Shown: positions 18,997-26,146 of the stretch, piece by piece | How positions within the stretch are numbered: the stretch's first letter is position 1 | How the letters are laid out: each line of letters starts with the position of its first letter | IMG/VR virus record: IMGVR_UViG_3300035670_001057 | Location: 1 to 27,335 of that record | Length of the DNA: 27,335 nt | DNA from: a virus | Strand: one strand, 5' to 3' | Translations under genes and position numbers: made by a program | Notes under the pieces: generated by a model | Database searches by the model: none | The model's input: only the letters and a program-made list of their open reading frames with translations | What the model was told of the DNA's origin: nothing

Positions 18997-19168
18997 CAGG
19001 GTGTTCTTCCGCAAGCGGTAGTGAGGGACCAAGGCTTTCAAGCCAACACAACATGCACCAATGACCTTCGTAGCTTTCGATGTTGCTGCTGATGTGGTAC
19101 TCATGCGTACCATGCTTGGGACACACAATTTGCTTTTGAGAAATCTTCAGATTCAAGAAATCAGTCAT
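18989..19168 (-). CDS. 59-residue zinc-ribbon-like protein
   Basis: ATG 19168. Cys-Pro-x-His and Cys-x2-Cys (QIVCPKHGTHEYH, then HWCMLCWLESLG) could bind one zinc ion. It overlaps neighbouring genes by 8 bases on each side, indicating coupled translation. Confidence 0.75.
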   Translation of the reverse strand: MTDFLNLKISQKQIVCPKHGTHEYHISSNIESYEGHWCMLCWLESLGPSLPLAEEHPDD

Positions 19169-19505
19169 TGAGTTGCTCAAGTGCGCGATGGATGATGTCG
19201 ATATCTTCAGGCTCAAGCTCCATGCGTCCGTCCAATGTGTAGCCAGCTTCGAGAAACACTTGCATAGCCTGCTGCTTCAAGCTCGGTGGCTTGGGTCGAC
19301 GTGCGGCAAGAAGTGCTTGATGTTCATACTCGTGACCTTCTAACTTCAGCCATTCACAGCACGCCTCCAGCTCTTGGTCGCTGCCCCAGCGGGCGGCTTG
19401 AGTGGCAACGTGGTCAGCGGCAAGTCCGCGTTCGTACTCTTCGCTTAACCACTGTCGCACCAACTCAGGCGGTGGGACGATAGGGAAAGAATGATTTTCA
19501 GTCAT
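19161..19505 (-). CDS. Cyanophage-type hypothetical protein, paralogue of 16872-17234
   Basis: 114 residues from ATG 19505. It shares with the other copy PPPELVRQWL, a GSDQELEACCEWLKLEG core, ALLAARRPKPPSLKQQAM and the ending RALEQLND. The copies differ enough to be old duplicates or independent acquisitions. The frame continues upstream of ATG 19505 but overlaps another gene, so this start is favoured. Confidence 0.8.
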   Translation of the reverse strand: MTENHSFPIVPPPELVRQWLSEEYERGLAADHVATQAARWGSDQELEACCEWLKLEGHEYEHQALLAARRPKPPSLKQQAMQVFLEAGYTLDGRMELEPEDIDIIHRALEQLND

Positions 19506-19719
19506 TTTCAATACCAATAGCCTGTTTGTTTGCATAATCACTGTGCAAATATTGCCAGCGAAGAAGCGATGGAATGGAAGCTGGTTCAACGCCCATGTCT
19601 TCCAGCAGAAGTTCAAACCATTCTGCCATTGCGTCAATTACTTCCACCACCTGCTGATCATCGGCCCTCTTGTTAAGAGCCTCTCCCAGCATTTCTTGAA
19701 GCTTCGTGAATTGGCTCAT
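19498..19719 (-). CDS. 73-residue hypothetical protein
   Basis: ATG 19719. Helical and acidic: KLQEMLGEALNKRADDQQVV, then AMAEWFELLLEDMGVEP and LLRWQYLHSDY. Overlaps the next gene by 8 bases. No family recognised. Confidence 0.75.
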   Translation of the reverse strand: MSQFTKLQEMLGEALNKRADDQQVVEVIDAMAEWFELLLEDMGVEPASIPSLLRWQYLHSDYANKQAIGIEND

Positions 19720-19721
19720 AA

Positions 19722-19895
19722 TTAAATGCCAGTGGCAGCACGGTAAAGTTTAAGGCACATATCCTCATGCTTTTGTTTCCATAGCTCTAAACGACCCTCC
19801 AGTTGCTGGAGAGAAAGCTGTCTGTTTAAGCGTTGAGGGCGTTCCCAGTCAAGCTCAGGATCGTTGTCGTAATCACCATCAGTAAAGAAGGCCAT
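19722..19895 (-). CDS. 57-residue hypothetical protein
   Basis: ATG 19895 to TAA 19722. The start is acidic (FFTDGDYDNDPELDWERP) and the rest is a helix with LSLQQLEGRLELWKQKHED. It starts two bases after the upstream stop and ends two bases before the next start, filling an otherwise empty gap. Acidic-then-helical design suggests a small adaptor or inhibitor; speculative. Confidence 0.65.
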   Translation of the reverse strand: MAFFTDGDYDNDPELDWERPQRLNRQLSLQQLEGRLELWKQKHEDMCLKLYRAATGI

Positions 19896-19897
19896 GC

Positions 19898-20233
19898 TCA
19901 CAAAGCTCCTTCTTTGACGGCACGTGCATAAGAAAGCAAATATTCTTCCAGATCTGCGCCAGTAGGAGCTTCTTCGACAAGGGCTTCATGGTCTTTCTTG
20001 TGGTGCTGCAGGGCTGCTTCAAATACGTGGCGAATAACATCAAGAGCAAATTGTTGCACAGCATTAGGCTCTTCGTCAGAAGCCTTTTCTAATGTGCAGA
20101 TAAATTCTTGTAGTTCTTGAAGGCTGATATTGACATTGACCATGGGAGAGCCGAGGCTCATCACAAGATTGTTGCCATGAAAGGCGCTAATACCGCCTTC
20201 TTCGCCTAACCAATGATAGAACCTTGTAGTCAT
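19898..20233 (-). CDS. 111-residue hypothetical protein
   Basis: ATG 20233 follows the promoter at 20280-20308. TTRFYHWLGEEGGISAFHGN, a strand LVMSLGSPMVNVNISLQELQ and helices AVQQFALDVIRHVFEAALQH and LEEYLLSYARAVKEG. First gene after that promoter. No family recognised. Confidence 0.75.
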   Translation of the reverse strand: MTTRFYHWLGEEGGISAFHGNNLVMSLGSPMVNVNISLQELQEFICTLEKASDEEPNAVQQFALDVIRHVFEAALQHHKKDHEALVEEAPTGADLEEYLLSYARAVKEGAL

Positions 20234-20252
20234 TGCTTTAAAGAGAAAGGGC

Positions 20253-20275
20253 ATGCAAGCTCTCGCCCGCATGCC
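20253..20275 (-). other. Leader hairpin GGGCATGC/GCATGCCC
   Basis: An 8-bp perfect inverted repeat (about 20258-20276) lies between the promoter at 20280 and the ATG at 20233, so it would be in the 5' end of the transcript. Possible mRNA-stabilising or regulatory hairpin. Confidence 0.5.
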
Positions 20276-20279
20276 CAGT

Positions 20280-20308
20280 AGTATGCCGCCTTCAGCAGGG
20301 CAGGTCAA
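20280..20308 (-). promoter_or_regulatory. Sigma70-like promoter
   Basis: Minus strand TTGACC (20308-20303), a 17-base spacer and CATACT (20285-20280). Good spacing and near-consensus -35; drives the genes from 20233 downward. Confidence 0.7.
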
Positions 20309-20745
20309 GCGTTGTAACAATTCTTAACAGAGCCTGCCTTCTCCCTCAGTTCAAGCGTGGTGCGATACGCAGCCTTATGGCTTGGCAATGGCCTGTCACG
20401 CCATTTGGTGGCAATGCAGTGGCAAGCGCCCATAGGCTCTAGCACAACATGCCTGTTAGTCCTGTCAAGCAGAATTTGCAAGGCCTGGCGCTTCCGCTTG
20501 GAAAGATTAGGCTCAGGCTCTTCAATGCCCACCCTTGCATAGTCTGCCAGCTCAGACAGATCGTCCAGCAAGTTGGTCGTTATCACGAAATGACGACCGC
20601 GATGCTGTGCTTTAGACCATGCAGGATGCACGTTTTCTGCCGCTAGAGCCTTGGCATCTTCTTGAAGCTCAGGAGGAAGCACAATGTGAACTGTGGGGGC
20701 CAGTGGTGTGCCTTCAACAATGAAGGAAGGCTGGTGCGTGTCCAT
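20305..20745 (-). CDS. 146-residue hypothetical protein
   Basis: ATG 20745. N-terminal strand region (PTVHIVLPPELQEDAKALAA), then NLLDDLSELADYARVGIEEP, a basic helix SKRKRQALQILLDRT and a Cys/His-containing part ACHCIATKWRDRPLPSHKAA. Could bind nucleic acid or act as a regulator; no family recognised. The last codons contain the promoter of the next operon. Confidence 0.75.
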   Translation of the reverse strand: MDTHQPSFIVEGTPLAPTVHIVLPPELQEDAKALAAENVHPAWSKAQHRGRHFVITTNLLDDLSELADYARVGIEEPEPNLSKRKRQALQILLDRTNRHVVLEPMGACHCIATKWRDRPLPSHKAAYRTTLELREKAGSVKNCYNA

Positions 20746-20751
20746 GAAGAA

Positions 20752-20919
20752 TCAATGGAAAAGGAATTCACGGCTTTTGAAGATAATCAATGTATTGCCC
20801 CATGTGCGACGCGGGAGCAATGCTTGAGCACCTAAGCTATTTTGCCAACTAATAGAAAGCGGGCCGAACCACATTGTTCCCCAGTCGCTTGTGCAAATTA
20901 AACCAATGAAATCATTCAT
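20752..20919 (-). CDS. 55-residue hypothetical protein
   Basis: ATG 20919 overlaps the upstream TGA (ATGA) and the frame ends at TGA 20754-20752, just before the next gene. The product is rich in Trp and hydrophobic residues (LICTSDWGTMWFGPLSISWQ, TWGNTLIIFKSREF). The start coupling makes it a real gene although it is short. Confidence 0.65.
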   Translation of the reverse strand: MNDFIGLICTSDWGTMWFGPLSISWQNSLGAQALLPRRTWGNTLIIFKSREFLFH

Positions 20920-21092
20920 TGCAATTCCTCGGGAAGGTCTTCAGGAAGAGGCTTGATTTCTTCAATCAAAGCAATTTTAATGTCGGGGCGCATTGCAAGC
21001 ATAAAATGTTCAGCTTGTTTAGGAGACATTGCGCCCAAAGCAATAGTTTTACCTTCGGAAGTAGTTATCTTCCAAGTGCGACATGGAGTCAT
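20916..21092 (-). CDS. 58-residue hypothetical protein
   Basis: ATG 21092. A compact alpha/beta design: CRTWKITTSEGKTIALGAMS, helix PKQAEHFMLAMRPD, strand IKIALIEEIKPL. Similar in plan to the 96-residue protein at 14830 (strand, helix beginning P-x-Q-A, strand). Overlaps both neighbours by four bases. Confidence 0.7.
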   Translation of the reverse strand: MTPCRTWKITTSEGKTIALGAMSPKQAEHFMLAMRPDIKIALIEEIKPLPEDLPEELQ

Positions 21093-21523
21093 AAACAATC
21101 TTCCTCGATGTGTTCAAGAATGGCTTGAGAGAGTTCCTCTTCCAGCATAATTTTCCAATCTTGATCACCGCCGAGACTTCCCACTTCACAAACAAGATGA
21201 AGAGAGTCTGAAATACGAGTGGCATCCATCATGCAAGCCACTGCTTCTGGCATTTGACCAGTGCCAAACAGATCTTCTGCTGCCTCCGTATGGGCTTCAA
21301 ACCATTTACCCAGACAGTAAAGCGCCACTTGCCTGTAGGTCTCATCTCCATAGCGCTCTAGGAGCTTGTCGATGCTCTGGTGGAGCTTAGGCGGAATACC
21401 TACAGTGCCATGATCAGCAAGGTGGGGAGCAATGGAAGCGGAGATGGCATCACGCTTATTTTGCTTGGCTGCAGCAGCCTCTCGCAGAAAAGCTTCGGCA
21501 GTGGAAAAGGTGAAATCAGACAA
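21089..21523 (-). CDS. 144-residue hypothetical protein
   Basis: TTG start at 21523; no ATG fits near the N-terminus. An all-helical protein: AEAFLREAAAAKQNKRDAIS, IPPKLHQSIDKLLERYGDET, YRQVALYCLGKWFEAHTEAA and ELSQAILEHIEEDCL. First gene after the promoter at 21544-21572. No family recognised. Confidence 0.72.
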   Translation of the reverse strand: MSDFTFSTAEAFLREAAAAKQNKRDAISASIAPHLADHGTVGIPPKLHQSIDKLLERYGDETYRQVALYCLGKWFEAHTEAAEDLFGTGQMPEAVACMMDATRISDSLHLVCEVGSLGGDQDWKIMLEEELSQAILEHIEEDCL

Positions 21524-21543
21524 GAGAGGAAGGCAACGATGAC

Positions 21544-21572
21544 AGTGTGCCTACGCTAGCGGCGTTTGTCAA
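21544..21572 (-). promoter_or_regulatory. Sigma70-like promoter
   Basis: Minus strand TTGACA (21572-21567), a 17-base spacer and CACACT (21549-21544). It overlaps the last codons of the HTH gene and drives the 144-residue gene. Confidence 0.6.
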
Positions 21573-22318
21573 TAGTCGTCTTTATTAATTGTTTGTAAAG
21601 GAATGGTTTCAGGCCATTCTTCTTTTTCTGGCTCTGCATCAAAACTTACTTCCGCCGATGCAGGCAAGGAGTTCTTCCTGCGTTCTTCAGTGGCAGTGGC
21701 TTCTTTTTCTTTTGCGATGGTGGTGGAAAGATCCTTCAGGAATTTCCTGTAGGAATTGTCTTGTTGTGATTCTTGTTTGATCTCATTGAGACCGAGCAGT
21801 TTCGCTTGCTCAACCAGGGAGTTCTTTGCCACATTGAGAAACGATGCGTCGCCAGCACTTTCTTCGATTTTGATCATCTCCTTGCTTCCATCATCGCCAC
21901 CTTCCATCATTGTTATCACGCGCTTCCTTTTGCTCTTTTCAAAGCTATCCAGAGCCAGGTCTTTCAAGTCCATTTGCTCTTTCAAAAGACGTGCCCTGTG
22001 CACGTCTTGGTTCTTGAGAATTTCTTCAGTGTATAGTTGCCTATTGAAATGTCTATCTCCATTGACTGTTTCTTTGCTTAGCTTTAGAACATTTGCTATT
22101 TGACGATTACTCATCTTTGCAGCAAGAAGCTCTTGCACCATCCATCGCCTAAGACCAAGCATTTCTTTTGAATAGCCAGCAGCGCCATTGCCACCATTCA
22201 CTTTTGTTTCCCTTACGGCCTCAAACTGAGTTAAACTGACGCCTGCTTTTTTCAATGCATTGGCAGCATATTCAAGCTCTTCTTCTGGTGAGGTAAATTC
22301 AATCTCAGGCTTAGCCAT
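21569..22318 (-). CDS. HTH DNA-binding protein, candidate small terminase subunit or regulator
   Basis: 249 residues from ATG 22318. Residues about 58-92 hold a clear helix-turn-helix: LRRWMVQELLAAKMSNRQIA followed by NVLKLSKETVNGDRHF. Long charged helices follow (RARLLKEQMDLKDLALDSFE), then a Ser/Glu-rich disordered tail. N-terminal HTH, central coiled region and acidic tail is the usual plan of phage TerS proteins, and no other TerS candidate was found, but it lies about 18 kb from terL on the other strand. A sigma- or repressor-like regulator is the alternative. Confidence 0.65.
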   Translation of the reverse strand: MAKPEIEFTSPEEELEYAANALKKAGVSLTQFEAVRETKVNGGNGAAGYSKEMLGLRRWMVQELLAAKMSNRQIANVLKLSKETVNGDRHFNRQLYTEEILKNQDVHRARLLKEQMDLKDLALDSFEKSKRKRVITMMEGGDDGSKEMIKIEESAGDASFLNVAKNSLVEQAKLLGLNEIKQESQQDNSYRKFLKDLSTTIAKEKEATATEERRKNSLPASAEVSFDAEPEKEEWPETIPLQTINKDDY

Positions 22319-22334
22319 TACTTAGCTCTATTCT

Positions 22335-22511
22335 CTAACGAATTGTATCTCCTTTTCCATGGAGAGAACGGACAAAAAGCTCAGTGAAACGTTCCATTTT
22401 TGCAGTGGCAATGCTTGCTGGGTAGCCATCAATGGCTTCTTTCAAACTGCACAGCTCTTGCCATTCTTCTTGCGAAAGCTCTTCTTCTGACGATGCAGGG
22501 AAAATGGTCAT
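22335..22511 (-). CDS. 58-residue hypothetical protein
   Basis: ATG 22511, three bases after the U-run of the terminator at 22514-22537. Acidic and helical: SEEELSQEEWQELCSLKEAI, ASIATAKMERFTELFVRSLH. No family recognised. Confidence 0.65.
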   Translation of the reverse strand: MTIFPASSEEELSQEEWQELCSLKEAIDGYPASIATAKMERFTELFVRSLHGKGDTIR

Positions 22512-22513
22512 AG

Positions 22514-22537
22514 CAAAAGGGGCGCCCAAAGCGCCCC
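22514..22537 (-). terminator. Intrinsic terminator between small genes
   Basis: GGGGCGC and GCGCCCC arms (22519-22525, 22531-22537); the minus-strand product ends in TTTTGC. Confidence 0.75.
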
Positions 22538-22548
22538 GTTCTAGAAGA

Positions 22549-22785
22549 TCAATGATACTGCCAGAAGACTTGATCCATCAAGGCATCTAGCTCAACTAGG
22601 CGCTTGGGACAATATTTCCTTACAAACTCCTCCATTTCTCCATGGAAGGAACTGACAATTTCCGCATAGGCAGCATCAAGCCCAGCAGGAATTAGCTCTT
22701 CGTCTGTTTCACGACGATAGGCAACTGCCATGCAGGATTTAGGACTCTCACAATATTCGTTTTTCATTGCCTTTTCATTCTGCAT
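22549..22785 (-). CDS. 78-residue hypothetical protein
   Basis: ATG 22785 (overlapping the previous stop by 11 bases); a second Met at residue 7 is an alternative. CESPKSCMAVAYRRETDEEL, then LDAAYAEIVSSFHGEMEEFV and ALMDQVFWQYH suggest a helical protein with an N-terminal Cys pair. Followed by the terminator at 22514. Confidence 0.65.
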   Translation of the reverse strand: MQNEKAMKNEYCESPKSCMAVAYRRETDEELIPAGLDAAYAEIVSSFHGEMEEFVRKYCPKRLVELDALMDQVFWQYH

Positions 22786-23014
22786 CGCTCTGCTCCCGAG
22801 CAGCAAAACCACTATCAATCAGCTTTTCAATTTCATGCAGGCTAGAGCGCCAGTGGCGCTCTCCATTGTTATCCCGTGCTCCATAAAGCGTACGGGCCGC
22901 TGGTTGCGGCCCTTTCCTAGGAGAAGAAAAACCATAGTGAACAATAGGCAAAATTTCAGTGCCGTTATGTTCAAGCAAGGGCAAGTGATCTACTGCTCGT
23001 GGAGCGTTAAGCAT
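22775..23014 (-). CDS. 79-residue hypothetical protein
   Basis: ATG 23014 overlaps the upstream gene by eight bases. HLPLLEHNGTEILPIVHYGF and RHWRSSLHEIEKLIDSGFAA read like protein. The middle (SPRKGPQPAARTL) is encoded by a GGGCCGC/GCGGCCC hairpin (22894-22912), the same palindrome type found in the 13355 gene. No family recognised. Confidence 0.65.
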   Translation of the reverse strand: MLNAPRAVDHLPLLEHNGTEILPIVHYGFSSPRKGPQPAARTLYGARDNNGERHWRSSLHEIEKLIDSGFAAREQSDAE

Positions 23015-23234
23015 TGTTCAGGATTTTATCCTTGAGAATGCTAGGGAGAGTTTTGTTCATTGAAGGCTTCTTTGCCTTGTGTAATGAACGTTTCGCCCTT
23101 GGGGGCTCCACTCTGGCTTGAGCGGCATTGCGGAGATGCCTGGTCTTGTGCAGGCTTTTGTTCTTTTTAGGGAATCTTGGCCTACTGGACTGAACGCTCC
23201 GCCCTTGGGGGGCTCCGCTCTGGCTGGTGGCCAT
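23007..23234 (-). CDS. 75-residue basic low-complexity protein
   Basis: ATG 23234. Very rich in Lys/Arg, with two related segments (NKSLHKTRHLRNAAQARVEP and AKRSLHKAKKPSMN). Two ~35-base repeats at 23087-23121 and 23189-23228 encode parts of it in different frames, so the ORF may be partly a by-product of repeat insertion. It overlaps the next start by eight bases. Confidence 0.45.
   Translation of the reverse strand: MATSQSGAPQGRSVQSSRPRFPKKNKSLHKTRHLRNAAQARVEPPRAKRSLHKAKKPSMNKTLPSILKDKILNNA
23087..23121 (-). repeat. Dispersed repeat, inverted copy A
   Basis: On the minus strand: CCAGAGTGGAGCCCCCAAG, then GGCGAAACGTTCA. Shares its core with the tandem repeats at 9086-9230 and with copy B at 23189. 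Confidence 0.65.
23189..23228 (-). repeat. Dispersed repeat, inverted copy B
   Basis: On the minus strand: CCAGAGCGGAGCCCCCCAAG, then GGCGGAGCGTTCAG. About 102 bases from copy A, with further similarity in the intervening DNA, suggesting a tandem duplication. Confidence 0.65.
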
Positions 23235-23355
23235 GCCTGAGGAGGCTGGAGAGTCGAGCACTGGATTTTTGGGTGCGCTCGGGACTTTCCGTAACCAGTC
23301 TATGCACAGCCGCCAAATTTTTACAAGCGGGCCAGTCGTAAAAGCGTCACAGCAC

Positions 23356-23377
23356 AAAAAAGCGGCCCTCAGGCCGC
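23356..23377 (-). terminator. Strong intrinsic terminator
   Basis: GCGGCC (23362-23367), loop, GGCCGC (23372-23377); minus-strand product ends in TTTTTT. It directly follows the 45-residue gene. Confidence 0.88.
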
Positions 23378-23381
23378 CTGC

Positions 23382-23519
23382 TCATTCTTCGTCGTCGTCT
23401 TCTTCTGCTGCAATCTCCGCTTGCATCTCAGCAAAGAATCGTTCAATTTCAGCTTCAGTCTCAAGAACAAGCGGCGCTACGGGCGCTGCGCTCTCGCTAT
23501 TGTCCCAAATGATTTTCAT
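23382..23519 (-). CDS. 45-residue acidic peptide
   Basis: ATG 23519 to TGA 23384-23382. The C-terminal half is strongly acidic (AEMQAEIAAEEDDDEE), like several phage proteins that mimic DNA or bind host polymerase, though that is only a resemblance. A strong terminator follows at once, so it is a compact unit. Confidence 0.6.
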   Translation of the reverse strand: MKIIWDNSESAAPVAPLVLETEAEIERFFAEMQAEIAAEEDDDEE

Positions 23520-23593
23520 GGTTCAAACCATTCTTTCCTCCATCGTACTAAAAAAGCTAAACTATTGAAAGCTGCTCGCTACGGTAAGCAGCG

Positions 23594-23618
23594 GGGAGGC
23601 TGTGCAATAGAGCCTCCC
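23594..23618 (-). other. Hairpin after the primase-helicase gene
   Basis: GGGAGGCT (23594-23601) pairs with AGCCTCCC (23611-23618); a second stem GCTGCT/AGCAGC (about 23571-23592) follows and ends in TTTC on the minus strand. Possible weak tandem terminator. Confidence 0.45.
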
Positions 23619-23634
23619 TCCTATTGCGAGAGAG

Positions 23635-25671
23635 TTAGAACCAATCCTCCTGGTCTTCCTTTTCGGGAAGATTTTCATTGGGAACAATGGAAACAGGTGG
23701 AATAATTGGTAGCTCTTCCTTATCGGGAACAATATTCTGCTCTTCATTGGGAGAACTAAAATTCAGATCGGGGCCTTGGTAGTCCCATGAGTGGTACATA
23801 CGTGTGCGTTCATCGTGAGGGCCAACGATGAAGCTGCTAGTAATAAGCCCTTGACGGCGTGCCATCTCCAAAAGCTTGCCCGTGGTGACATTTTCATTCA
23901 TGCCAGTTCCCAGCGAAACCTGCTGCTTGCTGAACCGCTCATGCGGACGCATATTCACATAGTTTGCCACGCGATCAAGTTCAGCAATGGAATTACCAAG
24001 CGGGCCAGCGTAGTCCCATCCATAGTTCACGGCATTGCGTTTCAGAACGTGCTTGCCAGCCAAGCCGCTCCTGCTCTTCACCCATTCAAGGACAAACTGG
24101 TTTTGATCAAAATTGCCCTCTTGGCGATAGAGCTTCACCACTTCACTTACGTTGTCAACAAAGCTAGAGCTATCACGAAGTCCGCCTTGACGGTTTAAGT
24201 GGTGAAGAATGACGATAGAGCATTTGTAAACATTGGCCATGTCGCGCAATGCATAAAGAGAATCGCCCGCATTACTCTTGATGAGATCAACATTCATGCC
24301 AGCGAAACATGCAGTGAGCGAGTCAATGACGACAAACACTGGGCGGTGCTTTTTAATGAAACGCTCAAGCTGTTGCATATGAGCAAAGCGCCAGGTTTCC
24401 CAGAAGGAAATCATGCCAGGCTGAATGTTGGCTTCTTGGTAGCCAATGATGGAAAGCTTCTCCTTTGTGTCTGACAATGGTTCGTCAGCAGAGATGAGCA
24501 GGCATTTGCCAGGCAAGCAACGCCGCCCAGACCATGATGAGCCAGTGGCCACGCCAAGAGCCCAGTTGTAAACCAAGCTTGTCTTTCCTGTCCCGCCCTG
24601 CGCAGCAAGGAGAGTGACGCTACCAAGCGGAACGATGCCAGCAATCAGCCATTCACGAACGGAATCATCATCAATTAATTGCAGCACGTCAATAGTCTCG
24701 ATTTCTTCCTTGCCAAACAAACGAGAACGTGCCTCGTCAATCATCTTGTCAATATTTGCTTGCGCCATCTTCACGCCATGAGCTTCTAGCCATTTAGAAG
24801 CTTCAAACGCCACGCGAGCATCATTATCAAACAGTCCGACCATACGCTCGAAGGTGCCAATGATTTCCTCGTAGGAAGGAAGGCCATCTTTGCCTTCATG
24901 GCGATCCTTTGAAACAATGGAGGAAAGGATAAGTTCTTGATCTGCACCATCATCAAGCCAGTCAGCTAAGTCATAGCCTCCGTTCTGAGGCAGACTGTCC
25001 CATTCAAAATTGCCAGGATCGGCATAAAGCCATTGCGCCCCAGGATTATCTGATGCCACTTCCCGCATGAGGGCAATGCCAGGCTCATCACGATCAGGGC
25101 ATAGAACAATCTTCTTGCCGCGAAATAATAGGGAGTAGTCGCCGTTGGCCCGATACTGACCGCTGCCACCAAGGAAGGTGACCGAGGGAATCCCGATCTC
25201 CCATAGCCTGTCACAGGTGAGTTCCCCTTCAACAATGAAGATGGGAAGTCCAGTCACCTGTGAAGCAGTCAGAGCTTCATCAAAGCGATAAGGAAGAATG
25301 GTGCTTCTTATTTCATCAATGTATGCTTTACGTTGATGCGTGCCTTGAGGCACCGAAGGATAGCTTTGTTTAATTGTTTTCTTGCCACTTGCATCATCAC
25401 GATGCACGTTAATAGTAGTTTCGCCTTGCCTATTTTTGTACGGGAAAGTGTAAGATTGTGGTTCACGAAGAGGGCGCTCCCAACGATCAAGCGGAGCAAG
25501 GATGTTGCGAATTTCGGCGCGGTGCTTTGCTGAATCATCATTGAAACAGTTGTAGGCACCATTGTTGGTGTTGATGGAGAGGTCATTGCCTCCGCATGCT
25601 GGACAGATGTATTTCCCTGGATGATCGCTTGTCTCAAGCTTCTCAATGTGGTCCAGGATGGAGAATGCCAT
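23635..25671 (-). CDS. Primase-helicase (TOPRIM plus RecA-like ATPase)
   Basis: 678 residues from ATG 25671 (the frame is open to 25719, but this Met directly precedes the conserved part). An N-terminal zinc motif Cys23, Cys26, Cys42 (CPACGG...YNCFND) is followed by a TOPRIM primase domain with VEGE (147-150) and PDRDEPG (Asp193, Asp195). The C-terminal half is a RepA/DnaB-like ATPase: Walker A QGGTGKT (358-364), Walker B VFVVIDS with Asp450, and ILHHLNRQGGLRDSSSF (the H-motif and arginine loop). The end is a winged-helix-like region and a Pro/Glu-rich tail. It would prime and unwind at the fork. Divergent from the annealing-protein operon. Confidence 0.9.
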   Translation of the reverse strand: MAFSILDHIEKLETSDHPGKYICPACGGNDLSINTNNGAYNCFNDDSAKHRAEIRNILAPLDRWERPLREPQSYTFPYKNRQGETTINVHRDDASGKKTIKQSYPSVPQGTHQRKAYIDEIRSTILPYRFDEALTASQVTGLPIFIVEGELTCDRLWEIGIPSVTFLGGSGQYRANGDYSLLFRGKKIVLCPDRDEPGIALMREVASDNPGAQWLYADPGNFEWDSLPQNGGYDLADWLDDGADQELILSSIVSKDRHEGKDGLPSYEEIIGTFERMVGLFDNDARVAFEASKWLEAHGVKMAQANIDKMIDEARSRLFGKEEIETIDVLQLIDDDSVREWLIAGIVPLGSVTLLAAQGGTGKTSLVYNWALGVATGSSWSGRRCLPGKCLLISADEPLSDTKEKLSIIGYQEANIQPGMISFWETWRFAHMQQLERFIKKHRPVFVVIDSLTACFAGMNVDLIKSNAGDSLYALRDMANVYKCSIVILHHLNRQGGLRDSSSFVDNVSEVVKLYRQEGNFDQNQFVLEWVKSRSGLAGKHVLKRNAVNYGWDYAGPLGNSIAELDRVANYVNMRPHERFSKQQVSLGTGMNENVTTGKLLEMARRQGLITSSFIVGPHDERTRMYHSWDYQGPDLNFSSPNEEQNIVPDKEELPIIPPVSIVPNENLPEKEDQEDWF

Positions 25672-25784
25672 GGAGGGGAGTGGGAATGCCTCCGTTGTAG
25701 CAAGGAAATCAAGAAGCAACAGACTTATAAGCTAAAACCATGCGAGACGGGAGAAACGATAAGCAGCGACAATGCTTTAGATGG

Positions 25785-25813
25785 TTGGCAAGGCTGAAAA
25801 CTATGGCTAGTCT
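25785..25813 (+). promoter_or_regulatory. Sigma70-like promoter of the annealing-protein operon
   Basis: TTGGCA (25785-25790), a 17-base spacer and TAGTCT (25808-25813). It lies 27 bases before the membrane peptide ATG at 25840. Confidence 0.6.
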
Positions 25814-25839
25814 GGCCATGTTCCCGATGCCTCTCGTCA

Positions 25840-25914
25840 ATGGAACTACTTCTGGCCGCCATCATCGGCATTTCTTTTGCCTACCTCGTTGTCTCCGTGA
25901 TGTATGACGAATAG
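25840..25914 (+). CDS. 24-residue membrane peptide
   Basis: ATG 25840 encodes a single hydrophobic helix (LLLAAIIGISFAYLVVSVM) with an acidic end (YDE). It overlaps the next gene by 11 bases and stands first after the promoter. The clean transmembrane design and operon position make it likely real despite its size; another ATG frame at 25818 is less protein-like. Confidence 0.5.
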   Translation: MELLLAAIIGISFAYLVVSVMYDE

Positions 25915-26146
25915 TAACAAAGAACTGAAGAAGGGCAGGCATTTCAGCTTGACTGACACTGCCTACGCCCATCTTGGCAACATCGCCCACGAAGCTCGAT
26001 TGAGCCTCAGCGAAACCCTAGAGCGCCTCGTTCGCTCTACGCCCATCTGGGAAGGTAGTGCCACCTTGGCAAACGGCGCCTTCGATCTCATCGAAGACTA
26101 TTCCACGTCCCTTGAAACTGATTTCAATGAAAGTTTCCCAGCTTAA
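25904..26146 (+). CDS. 80-residue protein, ribbon-helix-helix-like
   Basis: ATG 25904. GRHFSLTDTAYAHLGNIAHE, then ARLSLSETLERLVRST has the strand-helix-helix shape of ribbon-helix-helix DNA binders (a beta strand, helix A with Ala/Leu, then S-x-S-E-x-L-E-R-L). The C-terminal half is acidic. It may regulate its own operon. The stop overlaps the next gene by 20 bases. Confidence 0.7.
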   Translation: MTNSNKELKKGRHFSLTDTAYAHLGNIAHEARLSLSETLERLVRSTPIWEGSATLANGAFDLIEDYSTSLETDFNESFPA

